Shown piece by piece: positions 1-7,030 of a DNA stretch of 32,730 bases (position 1 is its first letter; every line of letters starts with the position of its first letter). The stretch comes from Thiobacillus denitrificans (GTDB lineage Bacteria; Pseudomonadota; Gammaproteobacteria; Burkholderiales; Thiobacillaceae). The stretch lies in contig DDRS01000006.1 of the NCBI GenBank assembly GCA_002343685.1, forward strand, positions 42,437 to 75,166, given 5' to 3'. Position numbers and translations under genes: made by a program. The notes beneath the pieces were generated by a model, which had not been told where the DNA came from, did no database searches, and saw nothing but the letters and a program-made list of their open reading frames with translations.

Positions 1-939
1 CTGGATCTTGAACACGAAGCCGGTGAACTTGGGTTCGGCGGGGTCGACCGTGCGTTCGACGGCCTCGCGCGGCAGCGGCGACGGTGCCCAGTCGGACAGC
101 GCGCGCAATACTTCGCGCACGCCGAAGTTGTTGATCCCGGAACCGAAGAAGACGGGGGTCTGCTTGCCGGAGAGAAAGTCGTCGATATTGAAGGTGGCGC
201 CGGCGCCGCGCACCAGTTCGATCTCGGACAACAGGGTGTCGGCTTCGAGCGGGAAGCGTTCACGCAGGGCTTCGTCGCCCAGGTCTTTGAGCGACTCGAA
301 CTGCTGGTCGGCATTTTCCTCGCCGGCCTTGAAGCGCAGGATCTCGTCGTGGATCAGGTGGTACACGCCCTGGAAACGCTTGCCCATGCCGATGGGCCAG
401 GTCACCGGCGCGCAATGGATCTTCAGGATCGACTCGATCTCGTCCAGCAGTTCCAGCGGCTCGCGTACCTCACGGTCCATCTTGTTGATGAAGGTGATGA
501 TGGGTGTGTCGCGCAGCCGGCACACTTCCAGGAGCTTGATCGTCTGTTCTTCCACGCCCTTGGCGGCGTCGACCACCATGATGGCGGCGTCCACGGCGGT
601 CAGCACACGGTAGGTGTCTTCCGAGAAGTCCTTGTGGCCAGGGGTGTCGAGCAGGTTGAATACGCAGTCGCCGTAGGAGAACTGCATCACCGAGCTGGCC
701 ACCGAAATGCCGCGCTCGCGCTCGACCTCCATCCAGTCGGAGGTGGCGAACTTGCCGCTCTTCTTGGCCTTGACCGTGCCGGCCATCTGGATGGCGCCGC
801 CGAACAGCAGCAGCTTTTCGGTCAGGGTCGTTTTACCCGCATCGGGGTGCGAAATGATGGCAAAGGTGCGGCGTTTCTTGACGTCGCGCGTCAAGGCGGG
901 ATCACCGGTTTGGGCCGGCGCGGTCGGGGTGGATTCCAT
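1..939 (-). CDS. prfC: Peptide chain release factor 3 (RF3), 5' part, truncated by window edge
   Basis: RF3 is a cytoplasmic translational GTPase that removes RF1/RF2 from the ribosome after termination. Reading the minus strand from the ATG at 939 gives 313 codons that run off the window start; the family is about 530 residues, so the C-terminal part is missing. The P-loop HPDAGKTT lies at residues 31-38. Further on come the switch motif ERERGIS, the G3 motif DTPGHKDF and the G4 motif NKMD, in the order of translational GTPases. The sequence around G3 (LLDTPGH, FSEDTYR) is RF3-like rather than EF-G-like. The His-Lys-Asp after DTPG is a small departure from the usual His-Glu-Asp. An in-frame TAA lies upstream of the chosen start. 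There is no clear Shine-Dalgarno sequence, so a TTG a little upstream is a weak alternative. It is divergent from qmoA. Confidence 0.95.
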   Translation of the reverse strand, partial: MESTPTAPAQTGDPALTRDVKKRRTFAIISHPDAGKTTLTEKLLLFGGAIQMAGTVKAKKSGKFATSDWMEVERERGISVASSVMQFSYGDCVFNLLDTPGHKDFSEDTYRVLTAVDAAIMVVDAAKGVEEQTIKLLEVCRLRDTPIITFINKMDREVREPLELLDEIESILKIHCAPVTWPIGMGKRFQGVYHLIHDEILRFKAGEENADQQFESLKDLGDEALRERFPLEADTLLSEIELVRGAGATFNIDDFLSGKQTPVFFGSGINNFGVREVLRALSDWAPSPLPREAVERTVDPAEPKFTGFVFKIQ

Positions 940-1293
940 CGGGGAGGACTGGCGGATATGAAGCAAGCCGCAATTTTAAGCTATTTCGCGCGACGGACCG
1001 GTCCTATGCCTCAGCATTTTCGCGCGCATTGGCCGGGCTGCGCTTGGCACCGGTGGCTTGGTGGTCGACACTCGCCGCGAAATGTCCAAATGCCGAGTAG
1101 ATTCATTTAACCATGAAAGGGAAATGGGCGTAGCTGCGTGTTGTCCCAACCTAGGCCCTCAAATGCGGCCAGCGAGTCCGGCTGAAAACACTTCCCCTTA
1201 TTCCCGCATAGAAAACTTCGATTGAGAATGCGCACTTGGCCGTGGCGGCAGGCATGGCCTTCGGAGTACCATTTCAGGGATTCACTTATGGGC

Positions 1294-1333
1294 GAAACGC
1301 CCGACTGTCCGGGATGGTTTTTCGGGCGGTTTC
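1294..1333 (+). repeat. Inverted repeat in the probable qmoA leader
   Basis: The left arm gaaacgcccga (1294-1304) pairs with the right arm tcgggcggtttc (1322-1333). Eleven base pairs form with one bulged G and a 17-base loop. The element ends about 36 bases before the qmoA ATG. If transcribed it would make a stable leader stem; if not, it could be an operator. No run of T follows, so it is not a standard terminator. Confidence 0.5.
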
Positions 1334-1356
1334 AAATGATTTTGCATCCATCGGAT

Positions 1357-1361
1357 GGAGG
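1357..1361 (+). promoter_or_regulatory. Shine-Dalgarno sequence that sets the qmoA start
   Basis: GGAGG lies 8 bases before the ATG at 1370. An in-frame ATG at 1355 overlaps this site and has no ribosome-binding sequence of its own, so 1370 is preferred. The site is partly inside a small hairpin (tccat at 1347-1351 with atgga at 1355-1359). Confidence 0.75.
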
Positions 1362-1369
1362 AAACAACA

Positions 1370-2653
1370 ATGACGGAGCATGTTGCGACCAACGAGACGA
1401 TTCTCGTGGTGGGCGGCGGGATTTCCGGCATGACTGCCGCGCTCGAAGCGGCCGAAACCGGCAAGAACGTCGTCCTGGTTGAGAAAAATCCCGCACTGGG
1501 CGGCCGGACTTCCCAGCTGTATCGCTACTTCCCCAAGCTGTGCCACCCCACCTGCGGCCTGGAAATCAACCTGCGCCGCCTCAAGAACAACCCCCGCGTG
1601 CGCGTGCTGACGCTGGCCGAAGTCACAGGCATCGAAGGCAGCACGGGCAACTACACTGTCTCCGTCAAGGTCAAGCCGCGTTACGTGAACGAGAACTGCA
1701 CCGCCTGCGGCGACTGCGGCCGCGCGGTCGAGACGATGGTAGACGACCCGTTCAACTACAACCTCGGCCAGCACAAGGCCGCCTTCCTGCCGAACGCGAT
1801 GGCCTATCCGCAGCGCTACGTGCTGGATCCCGCGATCATCGGTACCCCCGATGCGGACAAGGCCAAGGCCGCCTGCAAATACGGCGCGATCGACCTCGAC
1901 ATGAAGGAAGAGACGATCCAGGTGAAAGCGGGCGCGGTGGTGTGGGCGACCGGTTGGCAGCCCTATGACGCGGCGAAGATTCAGCCCTACGGCTACGGCC
2001 GCTTCAAGAACGTCATCACCAGCGTCGAATTCGAGCGCCTGGCCGACATCCACGGCCCCACGGGCGGCAAGATCCTGCGTCCCAGCGACGGCAAGGAGGC
2101 GAAGAACATCGCCTTCATCCAGTGCGCCGGCTCGCGCGACGAGAACCATCTGCGCCACTGTTCGCGTATCTGCTGCATGGCCTCGCTGAAGCAGACGCAC
2201 TATGTGCGCGAGAAATATCCCGAAGACGGCAAGTCGACCATCTACTACATCGACATTCGCGCCATCGACCGTTTCGAGGATTTCTATCAAAAAGTCCAGG
2301 CCGATCCGTCCGTGAGCTTCATCAAGTCCAAGGTCGCCAAGATCACCGAGGACGAGCACGGCAATCCGGTGTGCTGGGGCGTCAACACCGAAGGCTACAA
2401 GCGCTACACCACGCCGCACGACCTGGTGGTGCTGGCCGTCGGCATGGAGCCCTCGGTCAAGGGCATCAACATTCCCGGCCACATCGTGGCGGATTCGAGC
2501 GGCTTCATCGAAGCCGACCCGGCCAACGGTGCCGTGTTCGGCGCCGGTTGCGCGTCGAATGCGCTGGACGTGAACCGTGCCGTGCAATCGGCCACCGCGG
2601 CGGCATTGCGCGCCATCCAGGTGGTCAACAAAGTAGCGAAGGCGGAGGCGTAA
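1370..2653 (+). CDS. qmoA: QmoA: HdrA-like FAD/iron-sulfur subunit of quinone-interacting oxidoreductase
   Basis: A 427-residue flavoprotein related to heterodisulfide reductase subunit A. The N-terminal FAD-binding motif GGGISG (residues 15-20) is followed by a typical ELEKNPALGG-type strand. Cysteines include the CHPTCG pair near residue 60, C110/C113/C116, and the C252...C264, C268, C269 group typical of HdrA/QmoA. The length matches QmoA (about 410) and is much shorter than full HdrA. In sulfate reducers Qmo passes electrons between menaquinone and APS reductase (AprBA); in a sulfur oxidiser the flow would be reversed, from sulfite oxidation via APS towards the respiratory chain. That direction is inference, as aprBA is not in this window. 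Only 3 bases separate it from qmoB, so the two are surely cotranscribed. Confidence 0.93.
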   Translation: MTEHVATNETILVVGGGISGMTAALEAAETGKNVVLVEKNPALGGRTSQLYRYFPKLCHPTCGLEINLRRLKNNPRVRVLTLAEVTGIEGSTGNYTVSVKVKPRYVNENCTACGDCGRAVETMVDDPFNYNLGQHKAAFLPNAMAYPQRYVLDPAIIGTPDADKAKAACKYGAIDLDMKEETIQVKAGAVVWATGWQPYDAAKIQPYGYGRFKNVITSVEFERLADIHGPTGGKILRPSDGKEAKNIAFIQCAGSRDENHLRHCSRICCMASLKQTHYVREKYPEDGKSTIYYIDIRAIDRFEDFYQKVQADPSVSFIKSKVAKITEDEHGNPVCWGVNTEGYKRYTTPHDLVVLAVGMEPSVKGINIPGHIVADSSGFIEADPANGAVFGAGCASNALDVNRAVQSATAAALRAIQVVNKVAKAEA

Positions 2654-2656
2654 ACA

Positions 2657-4915
2657 ATGGCTGACATCAAAGTCGCAGCGTATATCTGCAAGGGCTGCGG
2701 ACTCGGCGAGCGTCTGGATACGGACGCATTGGTCAAGATCGCACAGAAGGACGGCAAGGTGCCGCTGGCGAAGTCGCACGATTTCCTGTGCAACGCCGAC
2801 GGCGTGGCGATGATCAAGAACGACATCGCGAACGAAGGCGTCACCCACATCATGATCGGCGCCTGTTCGCGCCGCGCCAAGACCGAAGCATTCTTCTTCC
2901 CCGAGAACGCGGTGGCGCGCGCCAACCTGCGCGAAGGCGTGATCTGGATCCGTCCCGATACCGAGGACGCGCGCGAAACCACGCAGGACATGGCGGAAGA
3001 CTACATCCGCATGGGCTGCGCCGAAGTGAAGGCGATGACCGCACCCGGCGGCAACACCAATACCGGCACCAGCAAGACCCTGCTGGTGGTGGGCGGTGGC
3101 GTCACCGGCATGACGACCGCGATCGAAGCGTCGAAGACAGGTTATTCGGTGGTGCTGGTCGAGAAGTCCGGCGAACTCGGCGGCTGGGCCGGCAAGCTCT
3201 ACAAGCGCACGCCGGTGCACGAGCCGTTCAAGTCGCCGGCCGATACCGGCGTGGCCGACCTCGCCTCGCAGGTGATGGGCGACAGCAACATCAAGGTCTA
3301 CCTCAACGCCACCATCGCCAAGACCGATGGTGCGCCGGGCCGCTTCGTAGTCGACATCGCCACCGAATCGGGTGCGACGCATACCGAAGACATCGGTGCG
3401 ATCGTGCAGGCAACCGGCTTCACCCTGTACGACATGAACAAGCTGCCCGAACTCGGCGGCGGCAAGTCGCCCAACGTGGTCGACCAGGCCGGCCTCGAAG
3501 CGCTGGCGAAAGCGGCTGCGGCAGGAGACGGCGTGATTCGCCGGCCCTCGGACAACCAGCCCGTGAAATCGGTGGTGTTCGTCCAGTGTGCCGGCCAGCG
3601 CGACCCCAGCGGCACGCACCTGGCCTACTGCTCGGGCTTCTGCTGCAACGCCAGCATCAAGCAGGCGATGTACTTCAAGGACGCCAACCCGTCCGTCGAC
3701 ACCACCATCATCTACACGGACCTGCGTACCCCCGGCAACGGCGAGGACTTCTACCGCAGCGCGCAGGAGAAGGGCGTCATCTTCACCAAGGGCAAGGTCG
3801 CCGAAGTGGTGCCGAACGGCGCCACCAGTACGGTGAAGTTCCACGACCTGATCCTCGATGACAAGGATGCCGCCGTGGCAGACGTCGACCTGGTGGTGCT
3901 GGCCACCGGCCAGGTGGCCAACTCGGGCATCAACATCGATGCCCTGACCAAGCCGCAGGTCGAAGGCCAGGAAGGTGAGTCGTCCGCCGAAGGCACGGTG
4001 GAAGTGAAGCCGATTTCCATCCTCAACCTGACCTACCGTCAGGGACCGGACGTGCCGCAGCTGAAGCAGGGCTTCACCGATTCGCACTTCATCTGCTTCC
4101 CCTACGAAACCCGCCGCACCGGCATCTACACCGCCGGCCCGGTGCGCCGCCCGATGGACATCGCGCAGGCGCGCGAGGATGCCACCGGTGCCGCACTCAA
4201 GGCGATCCAGGCACTGGAAAATGCCGAACTCGGCCGCGCCGCGCACCCGCGTTCGGGCGATCTGTCGTTCCCGAAGGTGCGCCTGGAAGGCTGCACCCAG
4301 TGCAAGCGCTGCACGGTGGAATGTCCGTTCGGCGCCATCGATGAGGACGAAAAGCGCTTCCCGGTGTTCAACGAGTCGCGCTGCCGCCGTTGCGGCACCT
4401 GCATGGGGGCCTGCCCGGTGCGCGTGATCTCGTTCGAGAACTACTCGGTCAACACGGTCGGCGCGCAGATCAAGGCGGTCGACATCCCGGACGAGTTCTC
4501 CGAGAAACCGCGCATCCTGATCCTGGCCTGCGAGAACGACGCCTACCCGGCACTCGACATGGCAGGGATGAGCCGCAACGAGTACTCAGCCTTCGTGCGC
4601 ATCATTCCGATCCGCTGCCTGGGCTCGGTCAACACCATCTGGATCACCGATGCGCTCAACGCCGGCTACGACGGCGTGATGCTGATGGGTTGCAAATCGG
4701 GTGACGAGTACCAGTGCCACTTCGTCAAGGGTTCCGAGCTGGGCCGGGTGCGCATGTCCAAGATCGACGACACGCTGAAGACGCTGAACCTGGAATCGGA
4801 GCGCGTGCGCGATCTCGAAGTCGCCATCACCGACATCGAGCGGGTGCCCGACATGATCAACAAGTATGCTGCCGAGCTGGTTGCCGTAGGCCCCAGCCCG
4901 TTCAAAGGCTTCTAA
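2657..4915 (+). CDS. qmoB: QmoB: HdrA/MvhD-like FAD/iron-sulfur subunit
   Basis: A 752-residue protein with the full QmoB layout. The N-terminal segment carries CKGCG (residues 11-15). The FAD site GGGVTG is at 146-151, and an HdrA-type cysteine region (CAGQRD...CSGFCCNAS) follows in the middle. Two 4Fe-4S ferredoxin motifs come next, CxxCxxCxxxC at 546-556 and again at 576-586. The last part, about 150 residues, resembles the MvhD delta subunit that links hydrogenase to Hdr (ACENDAYPALD, PIRCLGSVN, GCKSGDEYQCHF). The role is electron transfer and possibly flavin-based branching within the Qmo complex, in the cytoplasm. It is followed by a 13-base gap with an AGGAG before hdrC. QmoA and QmoB share the FAD fold, consistent with ancient duplication of HdrA. 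Confidence 0.94.
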   Translation: MADIKVAAYICKGCGLGERLDTDALVKIAQKDGKVPLAKSHDFLCNADGVAMIKNDIANEGVTHIMIGACSRRAKTEAFFFPENAVARANLREGVIWIRPDTEDARETTQDMAEDYIRMGCAEVKAMTAPGGNTNTGTSKTLLVVGGGVTGMTTAIEASKTGYSVVLVEKSGELGGWAGKLYKRTPVHEPFKSPADTGVADLASQVMGDSNIKVYLNATIAKTDGAPGRFVVDIATESGATHTEDIGAIVQATGFTLYDMNKLPELGGGKSPNVVDQAGLEALAKAAAAGDGVIRRPSDNQPVKSVVFVQCAGQRDPSGTHLAYCSGFCCNASIKQAMYFKDANPSVDTTIIYTDLRTPGNGEDFYRSAQEKGVIFTKGKVAEVVPNGATSTVKFHDLILDDKDAAVADVDLVVLATGQVANSGINIDALTKPQVEGQEGESSAEGTVEVKPISILNLTYRQGPDVPQLKQGFTDSHFICFPYETRRTGIYTAGPVRRPMDIAQAREDATGAALKAIQALENAELGRAAHPRSGDLSFPKVRLEGCTQCKRCTVECPFGAIDEDEKRFPVFNESRCRRCGTCMGACPVRVISFENYSVNTVGAQIKAVDIPDEFSEKPRILILACENDAYPALDMAGMSRNEYSAFVRIIPIRCLGSVNTIWITDALNAGYDGVMLMGCKSGDEYQCHFVKGSELGRVRMSKIDDTLKTLNLESERVRDLEVAITDIERVPDMINKYAAELVAVGPSPFKGF

Positions 4916-4928
4916 CAGGAGACCCACC

Positions 4929-5561
4929 ATGAGCGCAAATACCGCAATGGCGGAGAAATACCGCAACAATTTCCTGAAGGAAATCGAAGAACAGGTCGAG
5001 ATGGGCGACTGGGTGAAGATGTGCATGCAATGTGGCGTCTGCTCCGGTTCCTGCCCGACCAACTTCCAGTCGGCGTGGGAGCACCCGCCGCAGGAACTCT
5101 TCATGATGATCCGTGCCGGCAAGCGCGAGGAAGTACTGACCACGACCTCGATGTGGAATTGCACGTCGTGCTACAACTGCATCGTGCGCTGCCCGCGCAA
5201 ACTGCCGATCACCCACATCATGCACGGCATCGCCGAGTATGCGCACCGGCTCGGCATGGCGCCAAAGATGCAGCCGACGCGCTTCTTCAGCGGCCTGTTC
5301 TGGAAGAACTGCACCCATACGGGACGTGTCAACGAGCTCAAGCTGTCGATGGGCCTGTACTTCAAGGACGGTTTCGGTGCCGGCATCAAGGAAGGCATGA
5401 AGATGAAGGACGTGGCGCTTGGCCTCTTGAAGGCCAAGCGGCTCAACCCGTTCGAACTGCTCGGCGGCCACAAGTGCAAGGACCAGAAAGGCATCCAGGC
5501 GATGCTGAAAAAAGCCTACGAAATCGAGCGCAGCCGCAAGGCCGCCAAGATGGCGGGCTGA
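4929..5561 (+). CDS. hdrC: HdrC-like iron-sulfur protein replacing the QmoC N-terminal part
   Basis: A 210-residue soluble protein with two 4Fe-4S motifs, C32-C35-C38-C42-Pro and C78-C81-C84-C88-Pro, in the arrangement of heterodisulfide reductase subunit C. No hydrophobic membrane segment is visible, so it is not QmoC, which carries a haem-b membrane domain. AGGAG precedes the ATG. In Gram-positive sulfate reducers qmoC is known to be replaced by hdrBC, and this gene fits the same plan. The role inferred is electron relay between the QmoAB flavoproteins and HdrB. The C-terminal 40 residues are rich in Lys and Arg, and their job is unknown. The gene name follows the family; the substrate need not be a heterodisulfide. 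Confidence 0.88.
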   Translation: MSANTAMAEKYRNNFLKEIEEQVEMGDWVKMCMQCGVCSGSCPTNFQSAWEHPPQELFMMIRAGKREEVLTTTSMWNCTSCYNCIVRCPRKLPITHIMHGIAEYAHRLGMAPKMQPTRFFSGLFWKNCTHTGRVNELKLSMGLYFKDGFGAGIKEGMKMKDVALGLLKAKRLNPFELLGGHKCKDQKGIQAMLKKAYEIERSRKAAKMAG

Positions 5562-5571
5562 GGAGAGAAAT

Positions 5572-6483
5572 ATGGCCAAACATGAATACGCGTTTTACCC
5601 CGGTTGTTCGTCGCAGAAGGGGGCTTCCGCCTCCAACTACCTGACCTCGGTCGAATCGATGTGCAAGACGCTCGATGTCAAGCTGACCGAGATTCCCGAC
5701 TGGAATTGCTGTGGCGCATCCATTGGTTATGCGGAAGCCGGCGAGCTGCCGCGCCACGTGATGAATGCGCGCAACTTCGCGCTATCCGAGAAGAACCTGC
5801 CCGGGCAGGAAATCGTCGCCACCTGCGCCGCCTGCTGGCTGGGCGCGCGCGAGACCCGTGAGCGCCTGACGCATTCCGACACGCTGATGGCCGATACCCG
5901 CGAGGCGCTCAAGGAAGCCGGCCTCACGATCAACGAGATGCCCGAGATCCGCCACATGGTCGAGGTGCTGATCGAGGACATCGGCTTCGACGAAATGAAG
6001 AAGCACGTCGTGCGTCCGCTCGAGGGCGTCAAGATCGCGGGCTATGTCGGCTGCCAGACGAACCGTCCGTTCGGCGTCGCCGGCGAGTCGTTCGAGAACC
6101 CCGTGTACCTCGACAAGATGGTCGAGATGGTGGGCGCCGAGTCGATTCCCGAGTACGACATGAAAGTGACCTGCTGCGGCGGCGCGCTGGCGTTCTCCGA
6201 GCCCGAGAAGGCGCAGGCGCAGATCAAGGACATCGTCGAGTCGGCCTACGACCACGGCGCCGAGATGATCGTCACGCCGTGCCCGCTGTGCCAGGCCAAC
6301 GTCGAGATCTACCAGGGCCAGATCAACCAGCGCTACGGCACCAAGTTCAACATCCCGGTGATGTACTACAGCCAGTTGATGGTCGTGGCCTACGGCGGCG
6401 GCGCCAAGGATGCGGCCTTGAACGGCCAGGTCATCAAGGCGCGCAGACTGGAAGAGATCGCCGCCAAGCCGGCCAAGGGCTGA
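5572..6483 (+). CDS. hdrB: HdrB-like CCG-domain protein
   Basis: A 303-residue protein with two complete CCG domains, which bind the unusual non-cubane 4Fe-4S clusters of HdrB. The first has C12, C46-C47-Gly and C85-x-x-C88. The second has C161, C201-C202-Gly and C237-x-x-C240 (CPLC). All expected cysteines are present, so both cluster sites look active. GGAG lies just before the ATG, with a 10-base gap from hdrC. It is the last gene of the cluster: an intrinsic terminator follows within 14 bases. In methanogens HdrB reduces a heterodisulfide; here the partner is unknown and could be a thiol-disulfide carrier or an as yet unplaced membrane quinone reductase. The cytoplasmic location follows from the lack of signal peptide or membrane segments. 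Confidence 0.9.
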   Translation: MAKHEYAFYPGCSSQKGASASNYLTSVESMCKTLDVKLTEIPDWNCCGASIGYAEAGELPRHVMNARNFALSEKNLPGQEIVATCAACWLGARETRERLTHSDTLMADTREALKEAGLTINEMPEIRHMVEVLIEDIGFDEMKKHVVRPLEGVKIAGYVGCQTNRPFGVAGESFENPVYLDKMVEMVGAESIPEYDMKVTCCGGALAFSEPEKAQAQIKDIVESAYDHGAEMIVTPCPLCQANVEIYQGQINQRYGTKFNIPVMYYSQLMVVAYGGGAKDAALNGQVIKARRLEEIAAKPAKG

Positions 6484-6496
6484 GCGGCTTCAAACG

Positions 6497-6527
6497 GAAA
6501 ACAGGGGCAGTGCGCCCCTGTTTTTTT
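6497..6527 (+). terminator. Intrinsic terminator of the qmoAB-hdrCB operon
   Basis: The stem acaggggc (6501-6508) pairs perfectly with gcccctgt (6514-6521) around a 5-base loop, and a run of T continues to 6527. Four A residues lie upstream of the stem, so it may also work on the minus strand for the CZB gene that ends at 6559. Confidence 0.92.
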
Positions 6528-6558
6528 ATGCCGACCCGCGGCATATGGGGGGCGACGC

Positions 6559-6957
6559 TCAGGCAGCCTGCTTCAATTCGGTATCGGCCACGGTCCGTGC
6601 GCGCTGGCGTAGCGGCATCTTGCGCAGGAAGGCGGCCAGCCCGTGGCTGGCCTGATCGAAGGGGCCGGCGGGAACCAGCGCCTCGCGTGCGGCGGCGAAA
6701 TCCTTCTGCTTGATGTCCTGAACGATCTCACCGGCGATCTCGTGAAACTGGCCATGCAGCCGGCAGGCCTCGGCGTGGTCCTCGGGCGACAGCATCCTGC
6801 GCGCCTCGTTGTCGAGCCAGTGTCCGAGCTTGCAGGCATGGGGCTGGCCGACCGTGGACAAGTCCATCGGTGCCCGACCGCTCAGGAAATTCCGGAACTG
6901 GGTTTTCCATGCGCCATGGATGTAGATGGCGTATTCGATATCGCGTTTGATGCCCAC
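6559..6957 (-). CDS. Stand-alone CZB-domain (chemoreceptor zinc-binding) protein
   Basis: A 132-residue protein that looks like a single CZB domain. The family core motif is present as HACKLGHWLD (Cys at 42), with further histidines at about 14, 60, 64 and 68 (YIHGAWK, LHGQFH) that could complete the zinc site. CZB domains usually sit at the C-terminus of chemoreceptors or beside GGDEF domains and sense zinc or oxidants such as hypochlorous acid. Here no other domain is attached. The start is a GTG at 6957, preceded by GGAGG at a short 4-base spacing; no upstream Met exists in this frame. A 7-base inverted repeat (gaccgct 6975-6981, agcggtc 7017-7023) lies between it and ada. It could be cotranscribed with ada, 73 bases upstream. 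The function is inferred as a zinc or redox sensor. Confidence 0.8.
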   Translation of the reverse strand: MGIKRDIEYAIYIHGAWKTQFRNFLSGRAPMDLSTVGQPHACKLGHWLDNEARRMLSPEDHAEACRLHGQFHEIAGEIVQDIKQKDFAAAREALVPAGPFDQASHGLAAFLRKMPLRQRARTVADTELKQAA

Positions 6958-6961
6958 GAAT

Positions 6962-6966
6962 CCTCC
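6962..6966 (-). promoter_or_regulatory. Shine-Dalgarno sequence supporting a GTG start for the CZB gene
   Basis: GGAGG on the minus strand lies 4 bases before the GTG at 6957. It is the only ribosome-binding sequence near the N-terminal end of the CZB domain, and it decides the start. Confidence 0.65.
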
Positions 6967-7030
6967 GTTGTTGTGACCGCTTATCTCTGAATAACGGCAT
7001 GAAGGTGCGATGATTGAGCGGTCTGCCGAA

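Larger units (their letters stand above)
940..1369. other. Divergent intergenic region between prfC and qmoA
   Basis: These 430 bases should hold the promoters of prfC (minus) and the qmo cluster (plus). I see no convincing protein here; the open frames that cross it are shadows. A perfect 10-base palindrome, ggaccggtcc, is at 995-1004. On the minus strand a TAAAAT hexamer lies upstream of prfC but has no good -35 partner. The part nearest qmoA carries a strong inverted repeat (1294-1333) and a small hairpin that touches the Shine-Dalgarno sequence, both listed separately. I found no clear sigma-70 pair for qmoA. Confidence 0.6.

Noticed and set aside
349..1110. A plus-strand 253-codon open frame across prfC
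   Set aside because: It is antisense to the conserved GTPase domain of prfC, and its last part covers the intergenic region without protein-like features.
1112..1132. A tiny open frame (ATG to TAG, 6 codons) as a leader peptide before qmoA
   Set aside because: It has no Shine-Dalgarno, no regulatory codon run, and lies over 230 bases from qmoA.
1286..4246. A 986-codon open frame on the minus strand, antisense to qmoA and qmoB
   Set aside because: It is opposite two certain genes, its product is a His/Gly/Val/Asp/Arg-rich composition typical of antisense reading of GC-rich codons, and no domain or start signal is visible.
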